Source of the DNA: Candidatus Sulfotelmatobacter sp. | Lineage (GTDB): Bacteria > Acidobacteriota > Terriglobia > Terriglobales > Acidobacteriaceae | Length of the DNA: 64,000 nt | Reading direction: 5' to 3' | NCBI GenBank assembly: GCA_025462865.1 | Contig: JAOAPI010000145.1 | Location: 62,001 to 126,000, forward strand | Part shown: piece after piece, positions 37,348 to 46,917 of the stretch | How positions within the stretch are numbered: position 1 is the stretch's first letter | Layout of the letters: every line of letters begins with the position of its first letter | Position numbers and translations under genes: made by a program | Notes under the pieces: model-generated | The model's database searches: none | Told to the model about the DNA's origin: nothing | Seen by the model: the letters and a program-made list of their open reading frames with translations, nothing else

Positions 37348-38639
37348 GGCCGCGCCAGCAACTCTTGCAGTGCATCGGCAGTCCGCTCCGTCGCCCCTGA
37401 CTGCGAACGCATGGTTTCTGCTGCGCGTCGCCCCAACGCAAGTCGTTCCACGTCATTGGCGAGCAGTTCCATCAACACCAGCGGCAACTCCGCGGGACCG
37501 ACAATCCGCACCGCATCCCGGCTCTCAAACAGCCCAACAATATCGCGGAAGTTTTCCGTATGATTGCCCACCACCGTGGCCACTCCATATTGCGCCGGTT
37601 CGATAATGTTATGTCCGCCGCGGGGAACCAGGCTCCCGCCCACGAACGCGATGTCGGCCAATGCATAGACCGCTGCCAACTCTCCAATCGTATCGAGCAG
37701 CAGCACTCCGCCACTCAATGCTTCACCATTCCACCCAGAACGCCGCCAAAAACGAATCCCCATCTGCTGGAGCAGCGTCGCGACTGCGGAAAATCGCTCC
37801 GGATGCCTCGGCGCCAATATCATCACCGCCCGCGGATACCGCACCAGCAGATTCTCCAGCGCCTTCAGCAGTAGCGGTTCTTCGCCATCCACAGTACTGC
37901 CGCAGACCAGCACGGGCCCCGCCCCCGTTTCAACGAACGACTTCTGCAAATCCGCGACCAACGCCGGAGCAACCGGCGCCGGTATATCGAATTTCAAATT
38001 CCCCGCAACCCGCACGCGTTCCGGATTCGCGCCAATGTCCTGCAGCCTCCCTGCATCTTCCGCTGTTTGCGCCAAAAATAGATCCACGTTTACCAGCACT
38101 TTTCGCAACAGCCCTCGAAACCGTTGATAGTTTGGCCATGACCGGTCCGAAATGCGTGCATTCACAATGGCAATTCGCGATCCTCCGTCATGCGTCAATC
38201 GCAGAAAGTTCGGCCAGAACTCCGTTTCCGCGATTACGAGCATCGCCGGACGCAGCGCCTTCAAGTAGGGGCGGATCGCAAACGCAAAATCCATCGGAAA
38301 ATAAAATACGTTCGCTTCGCCAAAACGCTTGCGCGCCAGAGCTTGGCCGGTATTTGTGGTTGTGGAAATCACAACACGATGCTGCGGGAAGCGTCGCCGC
38401 AGTTTCTCCACCAGCCCTGCAACCGCCAGCACCTCGCCCACGGAAACCGCGTGAACCCAGATCACCCTCCCCTTCACTCCAGAGCGTCGCAGCTCCGCCG
38501 GTACACGCCCCAGCCTCTCCGACAATCCTTTTCGGTATTTCCCGCGGAACGCCATCTGGAACAGCCAGTAAGGCAGGCTTACCAACATTCCCCCGGCCAG
38601 CGCCACGCTGTAGACAAAGTTGTAGAGAGAAGAGATCAA
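37344..38639 (-). CDS. waaA: Kdo transferase WaaA (KdtA)
   Basis: A 431-residue GT30 enzyme adding Kdo to lipid IVA. An N-terminal membrane anchor (VYSVALAGGMLVSLPYWLF) precedes a GT-B fold with WVHAVSVGEV, ETEFWPNFL and GGSLVPRGGHNIIEPAQYG. The start is TTG at 38639. No Shine-Dalgarno sequence is present, but TAGAAT ends 8 nt before it (38648-38653), pointing to leaderless initiation. It is the first gene of the operon waaA-lpxK-rfaE1-rfaE2-waaC. Confidence 0.93.
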   Translation of the reverse strand: MISSLYNFVYSVALAGGMLVSLPYWLFQMAFRGKYRKGLSERLGRVPAELRRSGVKGRVIWVHAVSVGEVLAVAGLVEKLRRRFPQHRVVISTTTNTGQALARKRFGEANVFYFPMDFAFAIRPYLKALRPAMLVIAETEFWPNFLRLTHDGGSRIAIVNARISDRSWPNYQRFRGLLRKVLVNVDLFLAQTAEDAGRLQDIGANPERVRVAGNLKFDIPAPVAPALVADLQKSFVETGAGPVLVCGSTVDGEEPLLLKALENLLVRYPRAVMILAPRHPERFSAVATLLQQMGIRFWRRSGWNGEALSGGVLLLDTIGELAAVYALADIAFVGGSLVPRGGHNIIEPAQYGVATVVGNHTENFRDIVGLFESRDAVRIVGPAELPLVLMELLANDVERLALGRRAAETMRSQSGATERTADALQELLARP

Positions 38640-38647
38640 GTGGAGCC

Positions 38648-38653
38648 ATTCTA
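38648..38653 (-). promoter_or_regulatory. waaA: -10 element for the leaderless waaA operon
   Basis: On the minus strand TAGAAT is followed by 8 nt and then the TTG start codon. No -35 is evident. Confidence 0.45.
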
Positions 38654-38737
38654 AAACCTTCGCGCACCATCGCGCCCTTCATGATTAAAGATTTCAGGAC
38701 GCCGCCCAAACTCTGCCCCCGAACCCCATCATGCCTC

Positions 38738-38743
38738 TATAAT
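38738..38743 (+). promoter_or_regulatory. -10 element for a leaderless secreted-protein gene
   Basis: A consensus TATAAT ends 7 nt before the ATG at 38751. No -35 and no Shine-Dalgarno sequence are seen. Confidence 0.5.
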
Positions 38744-38750
38744 CGGACCC

Positions 38751-39380
38751 ATGCAGCCAGTGATGAAACTGGGCCTTCGCCGCGCTTCCGTCGTTCTCTG
38801 CGCAATCACAGCCCTCGCGCTTTCCCTCACGGCCAAAGACTTCGTTAAACCCACCGCCCACCCCGCCAAAACCTATCCCGCGCACGACGATCATACCGAC
38901 GAGAAAGTCGCCATCGCTGCCGACCCGTACGACACCCCCGACAAGGCGAAACTTTTCTCCGTCAACTTCCACGAACACGGATTCCTCCCCGTTTTCTTTA
39001 TCGTCACCAATGACGGCGACCAGCCCATCTCCATCGCGAACGTTGACGTCAAGCTGATCACCGCGAACCGTTCCAGGATCACGCCCGCTTCTTCTGAAGA
39101 TATCTACCGCCGGCTCTCCAATCCCCAGGCCGCCACCCGCCCAAGTCCAATTCCCATCCCGCGCAAGAACGTGAAGGGCGCCATCACCCAAAAAGAGCGC
39201 GACGAAATCGAATCCTCCACATTCGCCGCCAAAGCGGTCGAGCCTCACACCACTCAATCTGGATTCTTTTTTTTCGACATCGGAGACATCTCTCTCGCCG
39301 GCGCCCACATTGACGTGACAGGAGTCAACGACGCCAAAGGCACTGAGTTGATGTACTTCGAGATTCCGCTAAAAGAATAG
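38751..39380 (+). CDS. Secreted protein, unknown function
   Basis: A 209-residue protein with a signal peptide (about 1-26, ending LSLTA) and a predicted beta-rich body (VFFIVTNDGDQPISIANVDVKLIT resembles an immunoglobulin-like strand pattern; given here as VFFIVTNDGD, QPISIANVDVKLIT). A low-complexity Pro/Ile segment (RPSPIPIPRK) lies near residue 135. TATAAT 7 nt before the ATG supports this start over the ATG at 38763. It is divergent from waaA. No family recognised. Confidence 0.65.
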   Translation: MQPVMKLGLRRASVVLCAITALALSLTAKDFVKPTAHPAKTYPAHDDHTDEKVAIAADPYDTPDKAKLFSVNFHEHGFLPVFFIVTNDGDQPISIANVDVKLITANRSRITPASSEDIYRRLSNPQAATRPSPIPIPRKNVKGAITQKERDEIESSTFAAKAVEPHTTQSGFFFFDIGDISLAGAHIDVTGVNDAKGTELMYFEIPLKE

Positions 39381-39515
39381 TCGAGTCCTGCTTTAAGCTT
39401 GCTTCCTTGGCTTTCCTAATGAATTTCATTAAGTTCAGCCAAGCCGGTGCCCAACGCTTATCGCTACGACCTGAGCGTCCCTGCCGGTGGCCACTAGCGA
39501 CGGCTCACGAACTCG

Positions 39516-39521
39516 TATAAT
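39516..39521 (+). promoter_or_regulatory. gatB: -10 element for leaderless gatB
   Basis: A consensus TATAAT followed by 8 nt and the gatB ATG. No Shine-Dalgarno sequence or -35 is visible. Confidence 0.5.
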
Positions 39522-39529
39522 CACCCGAT

Positions 39530-41044
39530 ATGTCTTCCTCCACCGCCGCTCTCACGGCCTATGAGCCGGTCATCGGACTCGAAGTGCACGTCCAGCTTCT
39601 GACGGTGTCGAAGATCTTCTGTTCCTGTTCCACCCGCTTCGGCGCTCCGCCCAATACGAACGTTTGTCCTGTATGCCTGGGGATGCCCGGGGCGTTGCCG
39701 GTGCTGAACCGCAAGGCAGTCGAGTTCGCCACGCTGGCAGCGATGGCGCTGAATTGCCGCATCAACGAAACATCGATCTTCGCCCGCAAGAATTATTTCT
39801 ATCCCGACCTGCCCAAGGGCTACCAGATTTCGCAATACGACAAGCCGCTTGCCGAGCATGGATTCATTGAAATTCCGACGTCGAAAACCGCCGATGAAAA
39901 CCAGAAGTTGGGAACTGAAAACCGAGAACTGAGAACAGCCACAAAACAAATCGGCATCACCCGTGTGCATCTCGAGGAAGACGCCGGCAAGAGCCTGCAC
40001 GAAGGTTTTCCTGACTCCGACGAAAAAACCGCCATCGACCTCAACCGCACCGGCGTGCCCCTGATCGAAATCGTCAGTGAGCCCGACATCGCCACTCCCG
40101 AAGAGGCCTACGAATATCTCACGCGGCTGAGAGAGATCATCCTCTACACCGGGGTCAGCGACTGCAATATGGAGGAAGGTTCGCTGCGCTGCGACGCCAA
40201 CGTCAGCGTGCGCCCGCGCGGACAGAAAGAATTGGGCACGAAAGCTGAAATCAAGAACGTGAACTCCTTCCGCTTCATCCGCGAGGCGCTCGTATACGAA
40301 ATCGCGCGCCAGGTGGATGTGCTCGATTCCGGCGGAAAGATCCTGCAGGAAACCCGCCTCTATAACTCGAACGAGGGCAAAACCTACAGCATGCGATCGA
40401 AAGAGCAGGCGCACGACTACCGGTATTTTCCCGAGCCCGACCTGCTGCCGCTGGTGGTCGACGAAAAGTGGAAGGCTGAAATCATGCGGGACATGCCGGA
40501 ACTGCCAGAACTGCGGCGTGTCCGCCTGGTAAAGAACTACGGCATCACCGAATACGACGCGCAGGTGCTGACCGTTTCAAAATCGCTAGCCGATCAGTTC
40601 GAGGCTGCGGCAAAGGCTGCGAAGAATCCCAAGCGCGTGGCCAATCTTGTGCAGGGAGAGCTGATGGGCCGCCTCAAGGCCGCGGGTGTGGACATCGAAC
40701 AGTCTCCGATTTCGATGAAGGGCATCGCCATCTCCGCCGATCTTGTTGAAAGCGGCGCCATCTCCGGCAAGATGCTGAAGGATCTTTACGATCTCTCCTT
40801 CGAACGAAAGAAAGATTTCTCTGAAGTTTACGACGAAGAAGGCCGCCCCCGTCAGTCATCGGACACTTCCTCGCTGGAGAAGATCATCGACGAAGTTATC
40901 GGCGCAAATCCCGCTCAGCTCGAACAGTATCGCGCCGGCAAAAAAACCATGCTCGGATTCTTTGTCGGCCAGGTGATGAAAGCCTCCAAAGGCCAGGCCA
41001 ACCCACAGATAGTGAACGAGTTGTTACTCAAGAGGCTTCAGTAA
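39530..41044 (+). CDS. gatB: Aspartyl/glutamyl-tRNA amidotransferase subunit B
   Basis: A 504-residue GatB, which activates Glu-tRNA(Gln) or Asp-tRNA(Asn) for amidation within the GatCAB complex. Hallmarks include [45 protein letters not shown] and [10 protein letters not shown], then the helical and YqeY-like tRNA-binding domains. It is longer than the common 475-485 residues. Residues about 120-141 hold an unusual insertion ([19 protein letters not shown]) between EIPT and [13 protein letters not shown], discussed in findings. gatA and gatC are not in the window. Confidence 0.95.
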   Translation: MSSSTAALTAYEPVIGLEVHVQLLTVSKIFCSCSTRFGAPPNTNVCPVCLGMPGALPVLNRKAVEFATLAAMALNCRINETSIFARKNYFYPDLPKGYQISQYDKPLAEHGFIEIPTSKTADENQKLGTENRELRTATKQIGITRVHLEEDAGKSLHEGFPDSDEKTAIDLNRTGVPLIEIVSEPDIATPEEAYEYLTRLREIILYTGVSDCNMEEGSLRCDANVSVRPRGQKELGTKAEIKNVNSFRFIREALVYEIARQVDVLDSGGKILQETRLYNSNEGKTYSMRSKEQAHDYRYFPEPDLLPLVVDEKWKAEIMRDMPELPELRRVRLVKNYGITEYDAQVLTVSKSLADQFEAAAKAAKNPKRVANLVQGELMGRLKAAGVDIEQSPISMKGIAISADLVESGAISGKMLKDLYDLSFERKKDFSEVYDEEGRPRQSSDTSSLEKIIDEVIGANPAQLEQYRAGKKTMLGFFVGQVMKASKGQANPQIVNELLLKRLQ

Positions 41045-41182
41045 AGAGCTTGTTTTTACTTCCCATTGTGACGAAAGGAGCATCCTTTATCTGTGACCTC
41101 TGCAACCTGATTTTCCGCCCTTCTTCCCGCTACGATAACCCTGAGCCTTTTCCCTACCGAGGCTGACCGCGCAAGGGTTTTC

Positions 41183-41842
41183 ATGAAATTCAAGCTCAGC
41201 ACCATTATCCGGATCGTGACACTTTTAACCTCGGTTGTGGCTCTTGTCATGGTGTTGAAAAAGCCTGCGCCGGTGGCGCAGCCGCAGACTCCTGCGGCAG
41301 TCGCAGCCAACGCACAGTCGTTCGGAGAGAAGATGGAGCAGTTTTCACAAGCCGCGCAGCAACCCGCGCCAGCCTCCCGCGGAAGCTATCAAACCGCAGC
41401 GTCTCAGGAACAGGGCTCCCTTTCATCGCTACCGAAAGCTGAGGTTCATCTCAACTCGCAGGAAGTGGGCGCTGCCCTCGCTCAGGCCACACAAGCCGGC
41501 GGAAGCGCGGAACTCACGCCAGACACCAACATGGGCAGCGGAGCGCCAACGATCAAGGAACAGCAGGTCAGCTTCGAAGGCGACGTAGTTCATGGACAAT
41601 TTCTTGCCGAAGTAGCGGGAAAAGACGTCTGGGTAACAGTCTCAGGGCACCTCGGCTCAAAAGACGGATACGCAACCTTCGAGCCAACAGAATTCAAAGT
41701 CGGTGAGATGAATGTACCGGTTTCGATGGTTAATAGCGCATTGCAGAAAAAGCTGTTCGAGCAGCACGACCGCCTCAAGCTTCCTGACTATGTTGGAGAC
41801 ATGAAGGTACAAAACGGAGAATTGATCATGCAGCAGAAGTGA
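41183..41842 (+). CDS. Membrane-anchored protein, unknown function
   Basis: A 219-residue protein with an N-terminal hydrophobic anchor (residues 8-26) followed by an Ala/Gln/Pro-rich linker and a C-terminal domain of about 90 residues with alternating hydrophobic pattern (VSFEGDVVHGQFLAEVAGKD, VWVTVSGHLG). AAGGG precedes the ATG. It probably sits on the periplasmic face of the inner membrane. It converges on another unknown membrane protein gene. No family recognised. Confidence 0.6.
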   Translation: MKFKLSTIIRIVTLLTSVVALVMVLKKPAPVAQPQTPAAVAANAQSFGEKMEQFSQAAQQPAPASRGSYQTAASQEQGSLSSLPKAEVHLNSQEVGAALAQATQAGGSAELTPDTNMGSGAPTIKEQQVSFEGDVVHGQFLAEVAGKDVWVTVSGHLGSKDGYATFEPTEFKVGEMNVPVSMVNSALQKKLFEQHDRLKLPDYVGDMKVQNGELIMQQK

Positions 41843-41864
41843 CCGCCCATTTCAGCAGTCGGTG

Positions 41865-42842
41865 CTATTTGGCTGGAGCCTCGCTCAGCGCTCGATACGA
41901 GTAAATGACTTGCCGGTCGTAGAGCACCTGAGTGGCCCACCATCCCAGGAAGCCCGCGGCAGTGAGCAATACGGCAAGAACAATATAAGCAAGCTTCACT
42001 TCGAGTGCGTTCTGTGTACCCGGCCCTTCTGTCCTGTTCGCCTCTTTCTTCCTGCGTTGCCACAGCACGCACCAGCCTGCCGCGGCAAGAACCAACAAGG
42101 TGAATTCCATGTAGGGTGGATCACTGGCCGCCCGCTCACTGAAGTGGTTGAACGTAGCAATCGATCCGGGCACGAGATAAAGCAACAGGACCATCCACCG
42201 CAGACTGGACTTGAATTTCGCGCTCCACCAGAATAAAAGAAAAGACACCGCGATCATTCCGTCAAACGTTGCGCCTCGAAGCACCATGATCTGATCGTGA
42301 AACTGCCGCAGCCTTTCCGTCGCATCGGTTCCCTTCAACAGCAGCGCGGCTTCCTGCACGTGAAAAAGGTCTGCGGCCAAAGATTGCTGGCTGTTGATCC
42401 AATCGTGAGTTTTAGGAACGATCCATCGGGCGGTATAGTTGCAGTTCGAATCATTTTCCCGGAAGTGTTCCCGCTTGTTAGCGGACAATTCATCTGGTTT
42501 TTGGGCAACCACGCCTCGCTGCAGCGTCTGACAATAAACATCGGTTCGAATGCTCGTCTCAGTTATTCCGATCTGGAATAAATAACTGGATATCTGGACG
42601 TGGAGATCTTCGTCATCGAAGAAATCCTGCGCGATGCGCGACACGGCAGAGCCCAGCGAGTAGGCCATCGCGAACAGTAGGACGCCCGTCACAGCCGGCT
42701 GGTTCTGCTTGGTAACCCTCTCGAGAAGACTTTTGACGCCGCTTTCGTCATCGGAGAAGAATAAGTGCAGGACCAGGAGCACCCAGGGAAGCGCGAGCGT
42801 CCCGACGATGATGGTATCGAAAGCGGTGCTAAAAGCACCCAT
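41865..42842 (-). CDS. Polytopic membrane protein, unknown function
   Basis: A 325-residue protein with about six hydrophobic helices: residues 8-30, 48-65, 192-208, 213-232, 245-262 and 285-305. A soluble loop of about 120 residues lies between the second and third, with several cysteines (VYCQTL, DSNCNY). GGAG lies 5 nt before the ATG. Composition matches its neighbours. I do not recognise the family. Confidence 0.6.
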   Translation of the reverse strand: MGAFSTAFDTIIVGTLALPWVLLVLHLFFSDDESGVKSLLERVTKQNQPAVTGVLLFAMAYSLGSAVSRIAQDFFDDEDLHVQISSYLFQIGITETSIRTDVYCQTLQRGVVAQKPDELSANKREHFRENDSNCNYTARWIVPKTHDWINSQQSLAADLFHVQEAALLLKGTDATERLRQFHDQIMVLRGATFDGMIAVSFLLFWWSAKFKSSLRWMVLLLYLVPGSIATFNHFSERAASDPPYMEFTLLVLAAAGWCVLWQRRKKEANRTEGPGTQNALEVKLAYIVLAVLLTAAGFLGWWATQVLYDRQVIYSYRALSEAPAK

Positions 42843-43142
42843 AGTCGCTCCGATCCTTCGCAGCCTGTGGCCCTGTCCTCATCGAGCAAGAGATTCCCAA
42901 GGGGCAGTTCAGGATAACCTTGCCGCTAGCAAAAAGATGGGGAAGGGACTGCGCGCGAATAGTAGAACATTGCATGACGCCTGCAAGGAAAACCGGCGCC
43001 CGTTACGAAAACCGAACAAGACCAATCCAGGCGGCGTTAAGCCCACTTACGGGAAACAAATTTCCAGGACAGAGGCATCCGCTTGACTGGGCCGCTGAAG
43101 ATAGTTAGCTTCGCTAGTTAATCTGGCTTTGGAGCGAAGATC
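42843..43142. other. Divergent intergenic region with a weak promoter for the VOC gene
   Basis: This 300-bp gap contains TTGACT (43083-43088) with a poor -10 (TAGCTT, 43106-43111, 17-bp spacer), oriented toward the VOC-protein gene. Nothing else is recognised and no further gene is supported. Confidence 0.35.
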
Positions 43143-43535
43143 ATGAGCGCAACCGCATCTGGAATCGGAATTACCCGGCTCGGGCAAATCGCTGTCAACA
43201 CAAAGGATGTAGAGCGGGCGGCGATGTTTTATGAGGAAAAGCTGGGATTGAAGTTGCTGTTCAAAGCGCCGCCCGGACTGGCATTCTTCGATTGCGGTGG
43301 AGTCCGTTTGATGCTGGAGCGGCCGGCGAAGCCTGAGTTCGATCATCCTAGCTCAGTCCTGTATTTTGCTGTGGCCGACATTCAGGCGGCTTATGGCAAG
43401 CTGAAGGAAAGCGGAGTGCGCTTCGAGGACGAACCTCACCTCATCGCGAGAATGCCGGCCCACGATTTATGGATGACTTTCTTTCGCGACCCCGAAGGAA
43501 ATCTGCTGGCGCTAATGAGCGAGGTGCCTCAGTAG
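43143..43535 (+). CDS. VOC (glyoxalase/dioxygenase) superfamily protein
   Basis: A 130-residue protein of the vicinal oxygen chelate fold, with two beta-alpha-beta-beta-beta modules. Residues typical of metal-binding members are visible: LGQIAVNTKDVERAAMFYEE at the start (H replaced by Q, so one usual ligand is absent) and FFRDPEGNLLALMSE at the end, with the conserved glutamate. Substrate unknown. GGAG precedes the ATG. Confidence 0.82.
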   Translation: MSATASGIGITRLGQIAVNTKDVERAAMFYEEKLGLKLLFKAPPGLAFFDCGGVRLMLERPAKPEFDHPSSVLYFAVADIQAAYGKLKESGVRFEDEPHLIARMPAHDLWMTFFRDPEGNLLALMSEVPQ

Positions 43536-43610
43536 CCCCGCTTCGAGATAGCTCGGCACTGCCAAATTAACGCGGTGCCCGGCCTGCTATCATCGTGGTG
43601 GGAGTTTGTA

Positions 43611-43898
43611 ATGAGCATCATTCAAGACATGGAAGACGAGGAACAACTTCCTTATATTTCCGGTTCAGGAGAAGGACTCATGGAAGAAGGTCCAGCTTTG
43701 CACGCAAGCGCGCGCCGTAATGAGGACATCGCGCTCGATCTGATGAAATTTGTGGCGATGACCACGGGATATGGACGTACCACTTCGTCGGGAGTGGGAT
43801 TTCAAGGCACGGGTTCGGCATCGAAGCCTGACGAATACGCCGCGCAGTTGCTCGAGTTATACGGCAAATGTTTACACGCCGTGGGAACGAAGAAATAG
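43611..43898 (+). CDS. Small acidic conserved-type protein
   Basis: A 95-residue soluble protein, acidic at the N-terminus and predicted helical in the second half (ARRNEDIALDLMKFVAMTTG, DEYAAQLLELYGKCLHAVGT). GGGAG before the ATG at 43611 supports this start over the earlier GTG of the frame. Codon use fits its neighbours. No function can be assigned. Confidence 0.6.
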   Translation: MSIIQDMEDEEQLPYISGSGEGLMEEGPALHASARRNEDIALDLMKFVAMTTGYGRTTSSGVGFQGTGSASKPDEYAAQLLELYGKCLHAVGTKK

Positions 43899-43923
43899 CG
43901 AGGACCGGCCGGAACGGCGGCAA

Positions 43924-43952
43924 GAAAAACCGCGGCTCATCGAGCCGCGGTT
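43924..43952 (-). terminator. Rho-independent terminator of the H1-like gene
   Basis: On the minus strand an 11-bp perfect stem, AACCGCGGCTC with GAGCCGCGGTT (arms at 43942-43952 and 43928-43938), with a 3-nt loop is followed by a T-run. It lies 20 bp beyond the H1-like gene. Confidence 0.85.
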
Positions 43953-43971
43953 CTGAGTCATTCGTTGCGCC

Positions 43972-44370
43972 TTAACGACGGCCCTTTTTGCCTTTTTTCT
44001 TCGCCTTGGCCTTCTTCGCCGGGCGCCTGGCAGCTTTCTTTTTTGCCGGCTTCCTGGCAGCTTTTTTCTTCTTAGCCGCCTTCTTGGGCGCCTTTTTCTT
44101 CGCCGGCTTTTTCTTAGGCGGTGCTTTCTTTTTGGCAGCCGGCTTCCTGGCTCCCCCACCACCACCCGTGGGAGCCGCAGGCTTGGGCCTGGAGGCAGGT
44201 GGAGGAGCAGAAGGCGTCACGGGTTCACCCATGTCGGGTTCCGGAACTCCGGCTTCTTCCTCTTCCTCTTCTTCCTCTTCGAAATCCTCCTCTAACGACT
44301 CGCTGTAGGCGCCGGTGTCGCCAAATTCTTCTTCTTCGTCACGTGCGTAAAGTGTGGGATCGTACGTCAT
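43972..44370 (-). CDS. Bipolar histone H1-like basic protein
   Basis: A 132-residue protein with two opposite halves. Residues 1-50 are strongly acidic, including a run of glutamates. Residues 75-132 are almost entirely Lys, Ala, Pro and Arg in PAKKK/AKKK repeats, like the tail of histone H1 and bacterial H1 homologues. The basic tail should bind DNA without sequence specificity; the acidic head may temper it or recruit partners. GGAGGAG gives a strong ribosome binding site, and the gene has its own promoter and terminator, so high expression is likely. Confidence 0.75.
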   Translation of the reverse strand: MTYDPTLYARDEEEEFGDTGAYSESLEEDFEEEEEEEEEAGVPEPDMGEPVTPSAPPPASRPKPAAPTGGGGGARKPAAKKKAPPKKKPAKKKAPKKAAKKKKAARKPAKKKAARRPAKKAKAKKKGKKGRR

Positions 44371-44475
44371 TGCTCCTCCTGGTCTTGTCTTGGCTTCCTG
44401 GCGCGAGGGCGCAAGGGGGGCCGGGAACGGGAAATTTAAGAGACCACCAAAAACTTAGTGCTCGAACGGCGGGCG

Positions 44476-44506
44476 ATTATAGCACGACGTTTGGTGCGGG
44501 CTGCAA
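44476..44506 (-). promoter_or_regulatory. Promoter of the H1-like gene (extended -10)
   Basis: On the minus strand TTGCAG (44501-44506) and TATAAT (44476-44481) are 19 bp apart, with TGC directly before TATAAT, forming an extended -10. It would give a leader of about 100 nt. Confidence 0.55.
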
Positions 44507-44627
44507 GGACCGCAACTACATCAAGCCTACCTATTCCTGTTATCACACGAGACAAAGGAATGGAAGAAGATTCGGCTGGTGCTCAGGCAAAATTTGGTAA
44601 AGCTTCCTGTGGAGTAGCGCCAAGACC

Positions 44628-46658
44628 CTATTGGCTTTGTTGGACGACCAGAATCATCCCCGGACGCAGTGTGGCGACATTGCCGTTGTTGCGTTTGAGA
44701 GCCGCGACGGTGGTCTTGTAGGTGTTAGCGATCGAGTAGAGAGTTTCTCCGGACTTCACCTTGTGGTGCAGTACGCTCGCCTGCTGGGAACGGTCTTCGT
44801 CGTTCGACTGGGTTGTCTTACCAGGAACCTTGCCTGCGGCCGTTTGCGTAGCCTTCCGAGTACTCGCTGGCGATTTGGACTTGGCGGCCACCACTTCGCT
44901 GCTCGGCGTAACCGGCAAGTGGAGCGCCAGCACCCTGCGCCCGCGCAGGCTGTCGCCGCCGCGCAGCCCGTTCCAGCGGCGGACCATCTGTGCCGAAACG
45001 CCAAAGTTTTCTGCCACCGTCTCGACTGTATCTCCCTTGTGCACTTTGTAGCGTGTAATGCGGCGCGCGTACGTGGCATTGTCATTAAACGGATGCTTCC
45101 CCGCCGACACGGGGATAATTACCTTGGCGCCAGCCTCAAGTTCCGTCCCGTCGAGATGGTTCGCGGTCGCAATCGACTTGACCGGCATGTGATAGGAACG
45201 CGAGAGCGATGCCAGCGTATCTCCAGGCTGAACTGTGTGATAGCGCCACCACAGCCGCATATCTCTTGGAATCTCTGCAACGGCCGTCTGATACTGACCC
45301 TTCGTCCCAGCCGGTAGGTGGAGTTCGAACGTTCCCTCTTTCGGCGTCGTCAGCCGCAGCAGACTGGGATTCAGCTCCTGCAGTTGCGCTTGGGTTGCGT
45401 CCACGCATTGTGCTACCAGTCGCAGGTCCACCGGATAGCTGATGGTTACAGAGTCGTAAGCCATCGGCGCGTCCATGGACACGTCATCAAAACCGTACTG
45501 CGACAAATTCTTGGTCATGATGGTCACGGCCAGAATGATGGGAACGTAATTGCGTGTTTCCTTGGGAAGCACATTCCGCCGGTAGAGTTCCCAGAAGTCG
45601 GCGTAACCGGTACGGCGGACCGCAGCCTGAACCGTGCCAGGGCCGGAGTTATAAGCGGCCATTGCCAGATACCAATCGCCAAACTGCGCATACAAGTCTC
45701 TAAGGTGACGGGCTGCAGCGCGCGTGGATTTTTCCGGATCCTGGCGATCGTCAACCCACATGCTGTGGTGCAGGCCGTAGCCCCGGGCCCGGCTGCCCAT
45801 GAACTGCCAGATGCCGCGAGCACCGACGCGAGAAACCGCCAGAGGATGAAAGCCCGACTCGGCCTGTGCCAGATAAATAAGATCCTGCGGCACGCCCTCT
45901 TCCTTCAAAATCTTTACCATCATGTCGTGGTACCGGCCGGAGCGGGCGAAGGCGCGCTCAAACGTTCCGCGTCCACTCGTAGAAAAGTGGCTGATGTAGC
46001 CGGCAACCTGATCCGTCATCATCAGGGGCAAGTCGGAATGCGTCGATTTAATCTCAGCCTGCGCTTTAGCTTTTACTTTCGGGTCGGCCGGCGGAGTCAG
46101 GCCATTCGTTTCATCGATCGGTGCGGGCTCAGACTTCTGTGCCTCCGAGTCCGAAGGTAAACCACCGAGATCCAAATGGTTGACGCCCTGCACGATTCGT
46201 TCGAATTCGTTTTCAAGACGGTCGTCGGAACGGATGTCGAGGTTGCTCCCTAGCAATGCATTGAAAGCATTGTCAAAATCCTGTTTGGCGACGTCGGTTT
46301 GCCCTGAGTGGAATGCGTCCAGACCTGCCTGATATTGCTTCTCCACCCGCACAACCAATTCGCCCACCGGATCGGGTTCGGGCGCCGGGGTTGCAGCTTG
46401 CGTCTGTGTCTTTGCCTTTGTCTTGGTCTCGGCCTTTGGTTCAGCCGACGCCTGCGTCTGCTTCGGCGTGGTTGGCTGCGGTGGGGTTGATTGGGTCTGC
46501 CGCGGAGGTTGAGGCGGAGCCGGGACGGTAGCGGTAAGGGCCGGCGCCGTCTTCGCAGGCAGAAGTGGGACGGGTTTCTTTGCCGTCTGGCAGGACGAAG
46601 CAGCCAGAGCGAGGCCAGCCAGTATCGCGATCCGCATTTGGAGTTTTGCAACTCGCAT
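44628..46658 (-). CDS. MltD-like lytic transglycosylase with three LysM domains
   Basis: A 676-residue envelope enzyme that cleaves peptidoglycan glycan strands. After a lipoprotein-like signal (Cys23 in LALAASSC) comes a Pro/Gln/Thr-rich linker (about 30-105), then the SLT domain with the catalytic glutamate in YLAQAESGFHP, plus GARGIWQFM and AAYNSGPG. Three LysM modules follow (YHTVQPGDTLASLSRSYHM, YKVHKGDTVETVAENFG, HKVKSGETLYSIANTYK). An in-frame ATG at 46637 is an alternative start. Expected at the outer membrane's inner face. Confidence 0.93.
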   Translation of the reverse strand: MRVAKLQMRIAILAGLALAASSCQTAKKPVPLLPAKTAPALTATVPAPPQPPRQTQSTPPQPTTPKQTQASAEPKAETKTKAKTQTQAATPAPEPDPVGELVVRVEKQYQAGLDAFHSGQTDVAKQDFDNAFNALLGSNLDIRSDDRLENEFERIVQGVNHLDLGGLPSDSEAQKSEPAPIDETNGLTPPADPKVKAKAQAEIKSTHSDLPLMMTDQVAGYISHFSTSGRGTFERAFARSGRYHDMMVKILKEEGVPQDLIYLAQAESGFHPLAVSRVGARGIWQFMGSRARGYGLHHSMWVDDRQDPEKSTRAAARHLRDLYAQFGDWYLAMAAYNSGPGTVQAAVRRTGYADFWELYRRNVLPKETRNYVPIILAVTIMTKNLSQYGFDDVSMDAPMAYDSVTISYPVDLRLVAQCVDATQAQLQELNPSLLRLTTPKEGTFELHLPAGTKGQYQTAVAEIPRDMRLWWRYHTVQPGDTLASLSRSYHMPVKSIATANHLDGTELEAGAKVIIPVSAGKHPFNDNATYARRITRYKVHKGDTVETVAENFGVSAQMVRRWNGLRGGDSLRGRRVLALHLPVTPSSEVVAAKSKSPASTRKATQTAAGKVPGKTTQSNDEDRSQQASVLHHKVKSGETLYSIANTYKTTVAALKRNNGNVATLRPGMILVVQQSQ

Positions 46659-46917
46659 ATTTCTCTATGAGATACGGATTGCTCCCGGCTACTGAACCCC
46701 GCGTAATTCTCTGGAAATCGTACCCTGCGTCCCGGCTCGGGTCAACGCCGAAAAGGATAATTGGCGGTTACTTTCGGCATCGGACCCTATGGTGACCCGG
46801 GTCTCCCACATACCCGGTGTCCACGCGCACTGCAAGCCCAAATATTCAGACGGCGAAAGCCCGCGAAAGGTTTGACCGCTTTCATGCTTCACACCCACGG
46901 CAGCCTGGCGGATCGCC

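Noticed and set aside
44458-44721. Plus-strand frame upstream of the H1-like gene
   Set aside because: It runs through that gene's promoter and into the transglycosylase gene on the other strand, with no ribosome binding site.
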